DNA from: Haloferacaceae archaeon PL-Br10_E2g29
Lineage (GTDB): Archaea > Halobacteriota > Halobacteria > Halobacteriales > Haloferacaceae
Direction: 5' to 3'
NCBI GenBank assembly: GCA_001563965.1
Contig: LKMS01000064.1
Location: 1 to 8,262 of the forward strand
DNA length: 8,262 nucleotides
The notes below the pieces were generated by a model that was not told the DNA's origin, did not search any database, and saw only the letters and a program-made list of their open reading frames with translations. Position 1 is the stretch's first letter; each line of letters opens with the position of its first letter. The translations under genes were made by a program, and so were the position numbers. Shown in pieces: positions 1-5,860 of this stretch.

Positions 1-224
1 AGATCGATGAGCCGTTTGTGGACGCGCATCTCCCAGTGCTCCCACGTCGCAGTTCCTTCGCCGTCTGGCGACTTTCGCGCCGGAATGTTCAGCTTCTTGG
101 TCGGCAGCGGAATCGGACCGCTGAGGCTGACACCGGTTTTTTCGGCGATCTCGCGAACGTCGTCGCAGATGTCGTCGAGGTCCTCGGGGCTCGTGCCAGC
201 GAGGCGGACGCGTGCTTGCTGCAT
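1..224 (-). CDS. rpsJ: 30S ribosomal protein uS10 (S10), N-terminal part, runs off the left edge
   Basis: Component of the small ribosomal subunit head. The visible 74 codons begin MQQARVRLAGTSPEDLDDIC and include the conserved loop segment IPLPTKKLNIP (about residues 38-48) and the WEHWEMRVHKRLIDL stretch (about 60-74). These match archaeal uS10, which is about 102 residues long, so roughly a quarter is missing beyond the edge. The ATG at 224-222 follows the tuf stop codon (TAA, 227-225) with no base between. The two genes therefore share a transcript, and uS10 translation is probably coupled to termination on tuf; I see no good Shine-Dalgarno sequence for it. The family assignment is firm; the coupling is inferred. 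Confidence 0.96.
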   Translation of the reverse strand, partial: MQQARVRLAGTSPEDLDDICDDVREIAEKTGVSLSGPIPLPTKKLNIPARKSPDGEGTATWEHWEMRVHKRLID

Positions 225-1490
225 TTATCGCTCGTTGACTTCGAGCACCTTGCCAGCCGCGATGGTCTGGCCCATGTCTCGGACAGCGAAGCTGCCGAGC
301 TCCGGAATTTCGCCGGATGGCTCGATGCTGAGCGGTTTCTGTGGTCGAACGGTCACGATTGCGGCGTCGCCCGACTTGATGAAGTCAGGGTTCTCTTCGG
401 CGACCTCACCCGTGGCGGGGTCGAGCTTCTGATCGATCGACTCGATCGTACAGGCGACCTGCGCGGTGTGGGCGTGGAAGACGGGCGTGTAGCCCGCGGT
501 GATCACGCTTGGGTGCTGCATCACGACAAGCTGGGCCGTGAACGTCTCTGCGACCTTTGGTGGGTCGTCGGCTGGGCCACAGACGTCGCCGCGGCGGATG
601 TCGTCCTTGCCAATGCCGCGAACGTTGAAGCCGACGTTGTCGCCGGGGCCAGCGCTTGGGACTTCCTCGTGGTGCATCTCGACGGTTTTGACCTCGCCGC
701 CGACGTCGGATGGCTGGAACGAGACGTTGTTGCCCGCTTCCAGCGTTCCGGTCTCGATCCGTCCGACGGGGACGGTACCGATACCCGAGATGGTGTACAC
801 GTCCTGAATTGGGAGTCGGAGCGGCGCGTCCGTTGGCGGCTCGACTTCCGGCAGGTCGTTGAGTGCTTCGAGCAGGGTGTGGCCGTCGTACCAGTCGGTG
901 TGCTCGGAGCGCTCGGCGATGTTGTCGCCCTCGAACGCCGAAATCGGGATGAACTCGGCGTCGTCCGTGTTGAACCGAACCTGCTTGAGGAGTTTCGAGA
1001 CTTCCTCTTTGACCTCGTTGTAGGTGTCTTCGCTGTAGTCGACAACGTCCATCTTGTTGACGCCGATGATCAGTTCGTTGATCCCGAGCGTGCGAGCGAG
1101 GAAGACGTGCTCGCGGGTCTGCGGCGCGACACCGTCGTCGGCGGCAACGACGAGCACCGCGTTGTCAGCCTGCGAGGCACCGGTGATCATGTTCTTGACG
1201 AAGTCCCGGTGACCAGGGCAGTCGACGATCGTGAAGTAGTATTTGTCGGTGTCGAACTCCTGGTGGGCAATGTCAATGGTGACACCACGCTCGCGCTCTT
1301 CGGCGAGGTTGTCCATCACGTAGGCGAACTCGAATCCGCCCTTGCCCTTCTCTTTGGCTTCTTCTCTGTGCTGTTCAATCACGTGTTCGGGGACCGATCC
1401 TGTTTCGAACAGGAGTCGTCCCACGAGCGTGCTTTTTCCGTGGTCGACGTGGCCGATGATGGCCAAGTTCTGGTGCGGTTTGTCACTCAT
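225..1490 (-). CDS. tuf: Translation elongation factor 1-alpha (EF-Tu orthologue)
   Basis: GTPase that brings aminoacyl-tRNA to the ribosomal A site, 421 residues, the usual haloarchaeal length. All G motifs are visible: P-loop GHVDHGKS at 13-20, switch I RGVTID at 69-74, DCPGH at 90-94, NKMD at 145-148 and the SAF segment at 184-186. The two beta-barrel domains follow at about 222-305 and 315-417. It is the first gene of a minus-strand unit and is joined directly to rpsJ. The start at 1490 gives the standard haloarchaeal N-terminus MSDKPHQNLAIIGHVDHGKS. The upstream DNA is occupied by a gene in the opposite direction, so in this genome tuf has its own promoter and is not a downstream member of a longer ribosomal operon. 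No lesion is seen. Confidence 0.98.
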   Translation of the reverse strand: MSDKPHQNLAIIGHVDHGKSTLVGRLLFETGSVPEHVIEQHREEAKEKGKGGFEFAYVMDNLAEERERGVTIDIAHQEFDTDKYYFTIVDCPGHRDFVKNMITGASQADNAVLVVAADDGVAPQTREHVFLARTLGINELIIGVNKMDVVDYSEDTYNEVKEEVSKLLKQVRFNTDDAEFIPISAFEGDNIAERSEHTDWYDGHTLLEALNDLPEVEPPTDAPLRLPIQDVYTISGIGTVPVGRIETGTLEAGNNVSFQPSDVGGEVKTVEMHHEEVPSAGPGDNVGFNVRGIGKDDIRRGDVCGPADDPPKVAETFTAQLVVMQHPSVITAGYTPVFHAHTAQVACTIESIDQKLDPATGEVAEENPDFIKSGDAAIVTVRPQKPLSIEPSGEIPELGSFAVRDMGQTIAAGKVLEVNER

Positions 1491-1540
1491 GGTAAGTAAC
1501 GCGCTAAGGCGCTATGTGAGGGTTCTTTCGACTGTTTCCC

Positions 1541-1554
1541 GTAAAACCATTTCG
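1541..1554 (-). promoter_or_regulatory. Probable tuf promoter (BRE plus TATA)
   Basis: Read on the minus strand, CGAAA (1554-1550), like a haloarchaeal BRE, is followed by GGTTTTAC with a TATA-like TTTTAC at 1546-1541. Transcription would start near 1517-1519, giving a leader of about 28 nt. That leader contains a short GCGC-N4-GCGC inverted repeat (1501-1512). A second candidate box, TTTATC, lies further upstream near 1632-1637. The position fits, but the boxes were judged by eye. Confidence 0.5.
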
Positions 1555-1667
1555 ATACGCTGGCCCCAGCAGCCCCGCGCCGTCTTGCGGTTTGTGGGAG
1601 CACATCACACAGCAACGGACAACTGGTTTGCGATAAACCCACCCGCCGAACCACCCAGTGCGATACC

Positions 1668-1674
1668 ATTTTTA
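1668..1674 (+). promoter_or_regulatory. TATA box for the winged-helix membrane protein gene
   Basis: The sequence ATTTTTA is centred about 27 nt before the ATG at 1699, the spacing expected when transcription starts at or next to the start codon. This supports a leaderless mRNA and the choice of 1699 over any upstream start. Together with the tuf promoter it makes the 208-bp gap a divergent promoter region. Confidence 0.55.
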
Positions 1675-1698
1675 TGTCTCGGCTCCCGACTCACCACA

Positions 1699-2931
1699 AT
1701 GAGTGGCATCCGGCAGACCCGCACACTCGTGGTTGTCTGCGGGCTGTTGTGTGTAGTTGGTGTTGTTGGTGGGTTCGCTCTGAGCGGCGGCGTTGTGACC
1801 GCGTCCGACGCGAATGATGAACTCACCACGACCGAGCTCCCGTCCCAACTCGACGGCGACGCCGACGCCATCCGACTCACTGTCGAACTCGACGAGGACG
1901 GCTCGGCCGCGTGGACTATCGAGTTCTGGCAGGTGCTCGAGGATGACGACAGCGAGGAGGCATTCGAGTCGCTCCGCGCGGACATCGAAGACGACCCCGA
2001 CAGCTACACTGCCGACTTTGCCGAGCGGATCGACGAGACGGTCGCCACCGCAGAAGACACAACCGGCCGTGAGATGCAGGCCGACGGGTTCGACATCGAA
2101 ACCGAGCGACAGTCGCTCACGATGGAGTACGGAATCGTCCGCTACTCGTTCGATTGGGAGGGATTCGCCCGCGTTGACGGCGACACGATCCACGCGGGCG
2201 ATGCCATCGACGGACTGTTTCTCGACGACACCAGCCGGTTGCGCATGAGTTGGCCCGACGGCTACGAGCGACAGTCGGTCGACCCCGACCCCGACGAGAG
2301 CCGGTCGAATTCGGTGCTCTGGCGCGGCAGCGACACGGAGTTTCTGACCGGCGAGCCACGGCTGGTTGTTGCGCCTGCTGATGGGACAAGCCTCACCGTT
2401 GTCGCCGTCGGCCTCACCGTCATCCTCGTCGTCGTGGTCGCAACGTGGCACTACCAGCGCCGCCGTGACGACGCAATATGGATGCGTGGCGAGCACACCC
2501 AAACAGCCCAAACCGAGCCCAGCGCGGCGGCTGCAGGAAGCGAAGAATCGGCGATGCAAACAGCTGTAGACGAAACGACGCCGGGCCAGTCGGCGCCGAC
2601 TCAGTCGAAGCCAGAGCCACCTGAGTCACACTCGGCTGCATCCGCTGCCGACGATGCAGCGTCGCCACCGGCGGTCACCTCGATCGACCCCTCGCTCATG
2701 AGCAACGAAGAGCAGGTCGTTGCGCTGCTTACCGCAAACGGCGGCCGGCTCAAACAACAGACGGTCGTCGCCGAACTCGGCTGGACGGAGGCGAAAACCA
2801 GCAAGGTCGTAAGCGCACTCCGCGATGCCGGTGAGATCGACTCGTTCCGAATCGGCCGCGAGAACGTCCTCCGGCTGGCCGAAGACGACACCGACGGCAG
2901 TGGCTCGGGAAGCGACCTGAAACCCGAGTAA
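1699..2931 (+). CDS. Membrane-anchored winged-helix protein (DUF7345/DUF7343-like)
   Basis: A 410-residue haloarchaeal protein with an outside sensor-like domain and an inside DNA-binding-like domain. Order: hydrophobic signal segment 9-34; extracellular domain about 40-225, with the GFARVDGDTIHAGDAIDGLF region typical of DUF7345; one transmembrane helix 231-250, followed by the positive stop RRR at 254-256; a low-complexity Gln/Ser/Ala/Pro linker 265-330; and a winged helix 333-394 (NEEQVVALLTANGGRLKQQT, then WTEAKTSKVVSALRDAGEI), as in DUF7343. The start at 1699 is set by the signal segment and by the TATA box at leaderless distance; the frame is open further upstream but without coding character. 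The likely role, inferred only, is transmembrane signalling to transcription. Family names are from memory; the domain layout is read from the sequence. Confidence 0.88.
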   Translation: MSGIRQTRTLVVVCGLLCVVGVVGGFALSGGVVTASDANDELTTTELPSQLDGDADAIRLTVELDEDGSAAWTIEFWQVLEDDDSEEAFESLRADIEDDPDSYTADFAERIDETVATAEDTTGREMQADGFDIETERQSLTMEYGIVRYSFDWEGFARVDGDTIHAGDAIDGLFLDDTSRLRMSWPDGYERQSVDPDPDESRSNSVLWRGSDTEFLTGEPRLVVAPADGTSLTVVAVGLTVILVVVVATWHYQRRRDDAIWMRGEHTQTAQTEPSAAAAGSEESAMQTAVDETTPGQSAPTQSKPEPPESHSAASAADDAASPPAVTSIDPSLMSNEEQVVALLTANGGRLKQQTVVAELGWTEAKTSKVVSALRDAGEIDSFRIGRENVLRLAEDDTDGSGSGSDLKPE

Positions 2932-2972
2932 TCCGGCGAAATTCCGGGCAACTGGGGTCGACGGTCAACACA

Positions 2973-2979
2973 GTATATG
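2973..2979 (+). promoter_or_regulatory. TATA box for the secreted coiled-coil protein gene
   Basis: GTATATG at 2973-2979 is centred about 27 nt before the ATG at 3003. That spacing suggests a leaderless transcript separate from, or additional to, read-through from the upstream gene 71 bp away. It also argues against the upstream GTG (2979) and ATG (2985) in the same frame, which lie in or just behind the box. Confidence 0.55.
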
Positions 2980-3002
2980 TGGATATGAGACAACGTCATG
3001 GT

Positions 3003-3779
3003 ATGAATACCCGACTGAACACGCGACTCATTGCGCTGCTGGTCGTGCTGGCAATGCTGACGGTCCCGCTCGGTGTGGCTGCCGTTGGCGCTGACGATAT
3101 CGCACAGACCGAGACTGCTGTGGCGAACGAGTCGACTGGCGATGACGACAGCGACGACGACCGTGACACCGCAGACGGTAACGCAAGCCCCGGCGCACAG
3201 CTCGGCGGCGCGATCGGCGTCCAACAGGCCGGTCTCGACGGCGACCTTGACGATCGGCGGTTCGGCCTCCGGATCGCTGCCGCCGACAGTGACGCCGAAC
3301 GCGCCGACATTATCGAAGAACGCATCGAAAATCTTGAACGGCGACAGGCCGCCCACGAGGAGCGGCTGGCCGAACTCGACGCGGCCCGTGGGGCCGGCGA
3401 GATGAGCGAATCAGCGTACCAGGCGCGCGTTGCCGCGCTCGTCGCCGAATCCGGAGCGACCGAGCGCGCGGCCGCCCAGACGGCCAGCAGCGCGAACGAC
3501 CTGCCCGAAGAACGGTTGGCTGAACGCGGGATCAACGTGACTGCACTCGAACAGCTTCGGACCAATGCGGCCGGCCTCGGCGGTGAGCGGGCGAGTGAAA
3601 CCGCTCGCGACATTGCCGGTGAGTCGGTTCGGACGCCCGGATGGACAACCGCAGTGGGCGATCGAACTGGCGACGCCGAGCCGCGGTTTGACAACGAAAC
3701 GGTCGGTGACGATACAGTCACCACCGAGAGCGAACCCACGGAAAGTGACCGACAACCGGGCGACCGAGAGCGAGCGTGA
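3003..3779 (+). CDS. Secreted coiled-coil protein (DUF7096-like), function unknown
   Basis: A 258-residue haloarchaeal protein. A Sec-type signal peptide covers about 1-27 (Arg at 4 and 8, hydrophobic 9-22, Ala-rich end). A highly acidic stretch of Asp, Glu and Ser follows at 43-60. Then comes a conserved-looking core, PGAQLGGAIGVQQ (63-75) and a Glu/Arg-rich amphipathic coiled coil at about 97-128. A second helical region has ERGINVTALEQLRTNAAGL at 174-192, and the tail from about 210 is disordered and polar. Four N-X-S/T sequons (Asn 42, 60, 178, 231) could carry N-glycans if exported. There is no obvious transmembrane helix after the signal and no lipobox. I recall this arrangement from haloarchaeal DUF7096 proteins; no function is known to me. 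It lies directly downstream of the winged-helix membrane protein, which may be its partner. Confidence 0.82.
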   Translation: MNTRLNTRLIALLVVLAMLTVPLGVAAVGADDIAQTETAVANESTGDDDSDDDRDTADGNASPGAQLGGAIGVQQAGLDGDLDDRRFGLRIAAADSDAERADIIEERIENLERRQAAHEERLAELDAARGAGEMSESAYQARVAALVAESGATERAAAQTASSANDLPEERLAERGINVTALEQLRTNAAGLGGERASETARDIAGESVRTPGWTTAVGDRTGDAEPRFDNETVGDDTVTTESEPTESDRQPGDRERA

Positions 3780-3852
3780 CCGACCCGTAGCGCTCGGCGG
3801 TTCATTGTTCGCAAACTAACACACACGGGACGACTGGTCAAATCTGCGTCGT

Positions 3853-3866
3853 CGCCGAAACCGGCG
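3853..3866. terminator. Small hairpin between convergent genes, possible terminator
   Basis: CGCCG (3853-3857) and CGGCG (3862-3866) form a perfect 5-bp stem with a 4-base loop. It lies just past the hom stop codon and about 75 bp past the end of the plus-strand gene. A 7-base direct repeat CAAATCT (3839-3845, 3867-3873) brackets it. There is no strong T tract on either strand, so the terminator role is weak. Confidence 0.25.
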
Positions 3867-3871
3867 CAAAT

Positions 3872-4831
3872 CTACTCGGCGAGTCGACTTACATCCGACA
3901 GCACCGCGGTCGCCGTTTCTGGACCGCCCGCACCGCGTCCGCTGATGTTGAGCCGGCCGGCATGGGTCGTCTCCAACTGAACGATGTTGAGCGTGCCCGT
4001 CACCGACAGCGGACCGTCATCCGGCACGAGTCGTGGAGCCACACTCACGCCCTCGGGCGTTGATTCGCCGATAAGGCGAATCGTTCGGCCGTCTTCAGCA
4101 GCCAGTTCGAGCGCCGTTCCCGGAATATCAGTGATTCCCTCGACGGTCGCATCGGCCAGCGTGAACTCCTGGTTCCCATCGGCGAGCACGTTCGAGAGGA
4201 TGACGAACTTGAGTGCGGCATCGATTCCCTCGACATCGAACGTCGGGTCGGCTTCGGCAACCCCGAGGTCTTGGGCCTCTGCCAACACGTGCTCGTAGTC
4301 GAGGCCCTCGGCGGCCATCCGCGAGAGAATGAAGTTCGCGGTGCCGTTGAGCACGCCGCGGGCAGCGGTGATGTGTGTCGCACCGAAATCCTCAATCGTC
4401 GAACAGATCGGAATGGCTCCGCCAACGGTCGCCTCAAACCGAATCCGGCCCTCGCTTGCGGCTTCGGCCGCGCGGAGTTCGCTGTAGCGTTCGGCGACCG
4501 GCCCCTTGTTGGCGAGTACGACGTGTTTGTCGCGGTCGAGCGCGCTGACGACGTGCGAAAAGCCGGGTTCGGCGTCGCCAAGCGTTGTCGGCGTCGCCTC
4601 GACGAGCACGTCGTAGTCGGCCGCAAGCGCCGCGTCGGGGTCGCTCTCGCCAACGGTTCCGGTCTCGCGCTTGCGATCCAACACGGCCGGGGTGTCGACA
4701 CCGCCGGCGTCGACAACGGCTGATGAGGAGTCCGCAACCGCGGTGACGGTGTGGCCGTACTCCTCGGCGAGTTCGATCACTGAGCGACCGACCGCGCCAA
4801 CGCCGAGCACGGCGAGTCGAGCGCCGCTCAT
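3872..4831 (-). CDS. hom: Homoserine dehydrogenase, catalytic part only
   Basis: Reduces aspartate semialdehyde to homoserine with NAD(P)H, the branch point to threonine and methionine. It has 319 residues. The Rossmann motif GVGAVG is at 10-15, NKGP with the catalytic-type Lys109 at 108-111, EATVGGAIPI at 133-142 and GVLNGTANFILSRM at 159-172. The active-site stretch has Glu193, Asp204 and Lys208, the same spacing as Glu208, Asp219 and Lys223 of the yeast enzyme. Bacterial enzymes of about 430 residues carry a C-terminal ACT domain; here the protein stops after the catalytic fold, and an ACT protein is encoded just upstream. The start at 4831 overlaps the ACT gene stop (ATGA, 4831-4828), so the two are translationally coupled. 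The assignment is firm. Confidence 0.96.
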   Translation of the reverse strand: MSGARLAVLGVGAVGRSVIELAEEYGHTVTAVADSSSAVVDAGGVDTPAVLDRKRETGTVGESDPDAALAADYDVLVEATPTTLGDAEPGFSHVVSALDRDKHVVLANKGPVAERYSELRAAEAASEGRIRFEATVGGAIPICSTIEDFGATHITAARGVLNGTANFILSRMAAEGLDYEHVLAEAQDLGVAEADPTFDVEGIDAALKFVILSNVLADGNQEFTLADATVEGITDIPGTALELAAEDGRTIRLIGESTPEGVSVAPRLVPDDGPLSVTGTLNIVQLETTHAGRLNISGRGAGGPETATAVLSDVSRLAE

Positions 4832-5358
4832 TGGCTCGCCTCCGTGAGCGGTTCGATGACGTGTAGCCCCTTCTCGTCGGCAATCTCGCGAAGCTTCGAG
4901 AGCGCATCACCGTTCGTTCCCGACCGGGTTTTGAGCCGAAGTCGTGCGCTCGACGTCTCATCGCGTCCACGCGGGGCCGACAGCGAGAGGTCGGTCAGCG
5001 AGGCGTCCGAACAGGACTCGATCTGTCGCAGCGTATCGGACAGATCGGTGTCGACGAGGTGGCCGATCAACAACACGACGAGCTCTTCGTCATACCGCTC
5101 CGAACCGGCCTGAATCACGTTGACGCCGGCGTCGCGCAGTGAGCCGACAATGGTTTCGAACCGATGTGGCGCACACGAGACGTCGACCTCGACGGGGATG
5201 TGTCCGCGTGGCGTGAGATTCCCGCGTTCGTGATAGATCGAGAGCAGGTTGCCGCCGGCAGCCGAAATTGGCTCCAGCGCACGGAGCAGCTCGCCGGGTT
5301 CGTCGACGAGTTCGAGCCGAATCGTGTGCGTCTGAGCCTCGCTTTGCGTGTCAGTCAT
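4828..5358 (-). CDS. Tandem ACT-domain amino-acid-binding protein, likely regulator of homoserine dehydrogenase
   Basis: A 176-residue soluble protein. The first ACT domain is at about 11-85 (HTIRLELVDEPGELLRALEP, then the AAGGNLLSIYHER turn and strand at 33-45). A second region with the same strand-helix-strand order is at about 91-170 (EELVVLLIGHL through GLHVIEPL). ACT domains bind amino acids and control metabolic enzymes. Being coupled to hom by an ATGA overlap, it probably acts as the detached feedback subunit sensing threonine or a related amino acid; this is inference. The ATG at 5358 is chosen because GGAGG (5370-5366) lies 7 nt upstream and because it opens at the ACT fold. The frame is open for another 102 codons upstream, but that part is Arg/Cys-rich, non-conserved in character and spans the promoter. 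Confidence 0.9.
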   Translation of the reverse strand: MTDTQSEAQTHTIRLELVDEPGELLRALEPISAAGGNLLSIYHERGNLTPRGHIPVEVDVSCAPHRFETIVGSLRDAGVNVIQAGSERYDEELVVLLIGHLVDTDLSDTLRQIESCSDASLTDLSLSAPRGRDETSSARLRLKTRSGTNGDALSKLREIADEKGLHVIEPLTEASQ

Positions 5359-5474
5359 CGGTGTGCCTCCGGGGCTGTTGATCGTGGACACGACGGCTGT
5401 GTTGTCGCCGACAGGGCGCAAGTGGCCTGTCGTGCGGTGCTGCTCCGTCGGAAGCCGTTGGTGTCCATCCGCAT
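5355..5474 (-). CDS. Candidate 39-residue leader peptide upstream of the ACT and hom genes
   Basis: A short ORF starts at an ATG (5474) placed about 27 nt behind the TATA box, so it would be the first codon of a leaderless mRNA. It encodes MRMDTNGFRRSSTARQATCA followed by 19 more residues ending PEAHR. Its TGA (5357-5355) overlaps the ATG of the ACT gene as ATGA, like the ACT/hom junction. Six of 39 residues are Thr (5, 13, 18, 24, 25, 33), including an adjacent pair; seven are Arg and five are Ser. The GGAGG for the ACT gene lies in its last codons. A role as a leader that senses translation, like bacterial thrL, is inferred. Chance is possible in GC-rich DNA, where stops are rare. Confidence 0.45.
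   Translation of the reverse strand: MRMDTNGFRRSSTARQATCALSATTQPSCPRSTAPEAHR
5409..5432 (-). promoter_or_regulatory. Stem-loop in the leader of the ACT and hom transcript
   Basis: Perfect 7-bp inverted repeat: CGACAGG and CCTGTCG separated by 10 bases, inside the leader ORF (codons 15-22) and immediately before its Thr-Thr pair. Such a stem in the mRNA could respond to ribosome position. The stem is seen in the sequence; the regulatory role is inferred. Confidence 0.35.
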
Positions 5475-5498
5475 ACGAGTAATGAGTGTTTCCGGCGG

Positions 5499-5513
5499 CT
5501 ATAAGAGTTCGTC
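5499..5513 (-). promoter_or_regulatory. Promoter of the leader, ACT and hom unit
   Basis: On the minus strand, CGAAC (5513-5509, BRE-like) is followed by TCTTATAGC with a clear TATA core TTATAG at 5504-5499. The core centre is about 27 nt before the ATG at 5474 and about 143 nt before the ACT ATG. Initiation near 5474-5477 would give a transcript with about 116 nt before the ACT gene. Confidence 0.6.
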
Positions 5514-5518
5514 GAAGG

Positions 5519-5561
5519 CGTGTCTCGTTTTGTTGTCGCGACCGGCGACAAACACGACACG
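5519..5561. repeat. Nested inverted repeat upstream of the ACT/hom promoter
   Basis: Inner palindrome TTGTCGC (5533-5539), 5-base spacer, GCGACAA (5545-5551). Outer arms are CGTGTC (5519-5524) and GACACG (5556-5561). It ends about 15 bp upstream of the TATA core, a fitting place for a dimeric regulator. The heptamer TTGTCGC occurs again on the plus strand at 5402-5408, inside the leader. The function is not known. Confidence 0.4.
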
Positions 5562-5570
5562 GACGATGCG

Positions 5571-5576
5571 AAAAAA
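5571..5576 (-). terminator. Oligo-T terminator for the small membrane gene
   Basis: A run of six T on the minus strand lies 36 nt behind the TAA of the small membrane ORF (5614-5612). T runs after the stop codon are the usual archaeal termination signal. It would separate that gene from the ACT/hom promoter downstream. Confidence 0.45.
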
Positions 5577-5611
5577 CACCGGCGATGATACACGGTTCCG
5601 CGAGCGAGGGC

Positions 5612-5836
5612 TTAGCAGGGAACAAAGAGAAGACCCACAGCGAGGACGACACCGTAGACGGCATGGAACAGGCCGAACATCGCCGCCGCCTTCGGTTCGG
5701 GCTCCATTGCCAACACGACGCGCATCCAAAAGACCATCCCGACGACGGTCAGCACGGCCGCAAAGCCGAGTGCCCAGAGCAGTGCTCCCGCGAGCGTGTC
5801 GACACCAAGCCCGGCGGCTGCGGTCGCTTCGGGCAG
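5612..5836 (-). CDS. Small two-helix membrane protein with no ATG at its start
   Basis: Reading the minus strand from the CTG at 5836 to the TAA at 5614-5612 gives 74 residues. They begin LPEATAAAGLGVDTLAGALL and contain two strongly hydrophobic helices (about 14-41 and 50-72) joined by the charged turn MEPEPK (44-49). The second helix contains FGLFHAVYG. Codons are mostly G or C at third positions, and the hydrophobic pattern is too regular for chance. A TGA lies directly before the CTG. The only other in-frame starts are a CTG at 5782 and an ATG at 5737, which would remove or cut the first helix. So either CTG is used or the start codon has been lost and this is a recent pseudogene. A T-run terminator follows. 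I do not recognise the family. The 5' end nearly abuts the divergent regulator gene at 5861. Confidence 0.6.
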   Translation of the reverse strand: MPEATAAAGLGVDTLAGALLWALGFAAVLTVVGMVFWMRVVLAMEPEPKAAAMFGLFHAVYGVVLAVGLLFVPC

Positions 5837-5860
5837 TCAGTCGGAGGAGGGCCTGGACCA

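Noticed and set aside
18..1499. Long plus-strand open frame of 493 codons opposite tuf
   Set aside because: It is the antisense of the strongly conserved EF-1alpha gene. GC-rich third positions leave antisense frames open, and the protein has no recognisable domain.
1672..2559. Minus-strand open frame of 295 codons opposite the winged-helix membrane protein gene
   Set aside because: Antisense shadow. The plus-strand frame has a signal segment, a transmembrane helix, a winged helix and a TATA box; this one has none.
2996..3841. Minus-strand open frame of 281 codons, Ser/Arg-rich
   Set aside because: Antisense of the coiled-coil protein gene; a low-complexity, basic composition unlike haloarchaeal proteins.
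5359..5664. N-terminal extension of the ACT protein to 278 residues
   Set aside because: It would span the TATA box and the palindrome and encode an Arg/Cys-rich non-domain segment. The GGAGG 7 nt before 5358 marks the real start.
5486..5860. N-terminal extension of the winged-helix regulator to 273 residues
   Set aside because: The segment is basic, Cys- and His-rich, and antisense to the small membrane ORF. The GGAGG before 5861 supports the shorter protein.
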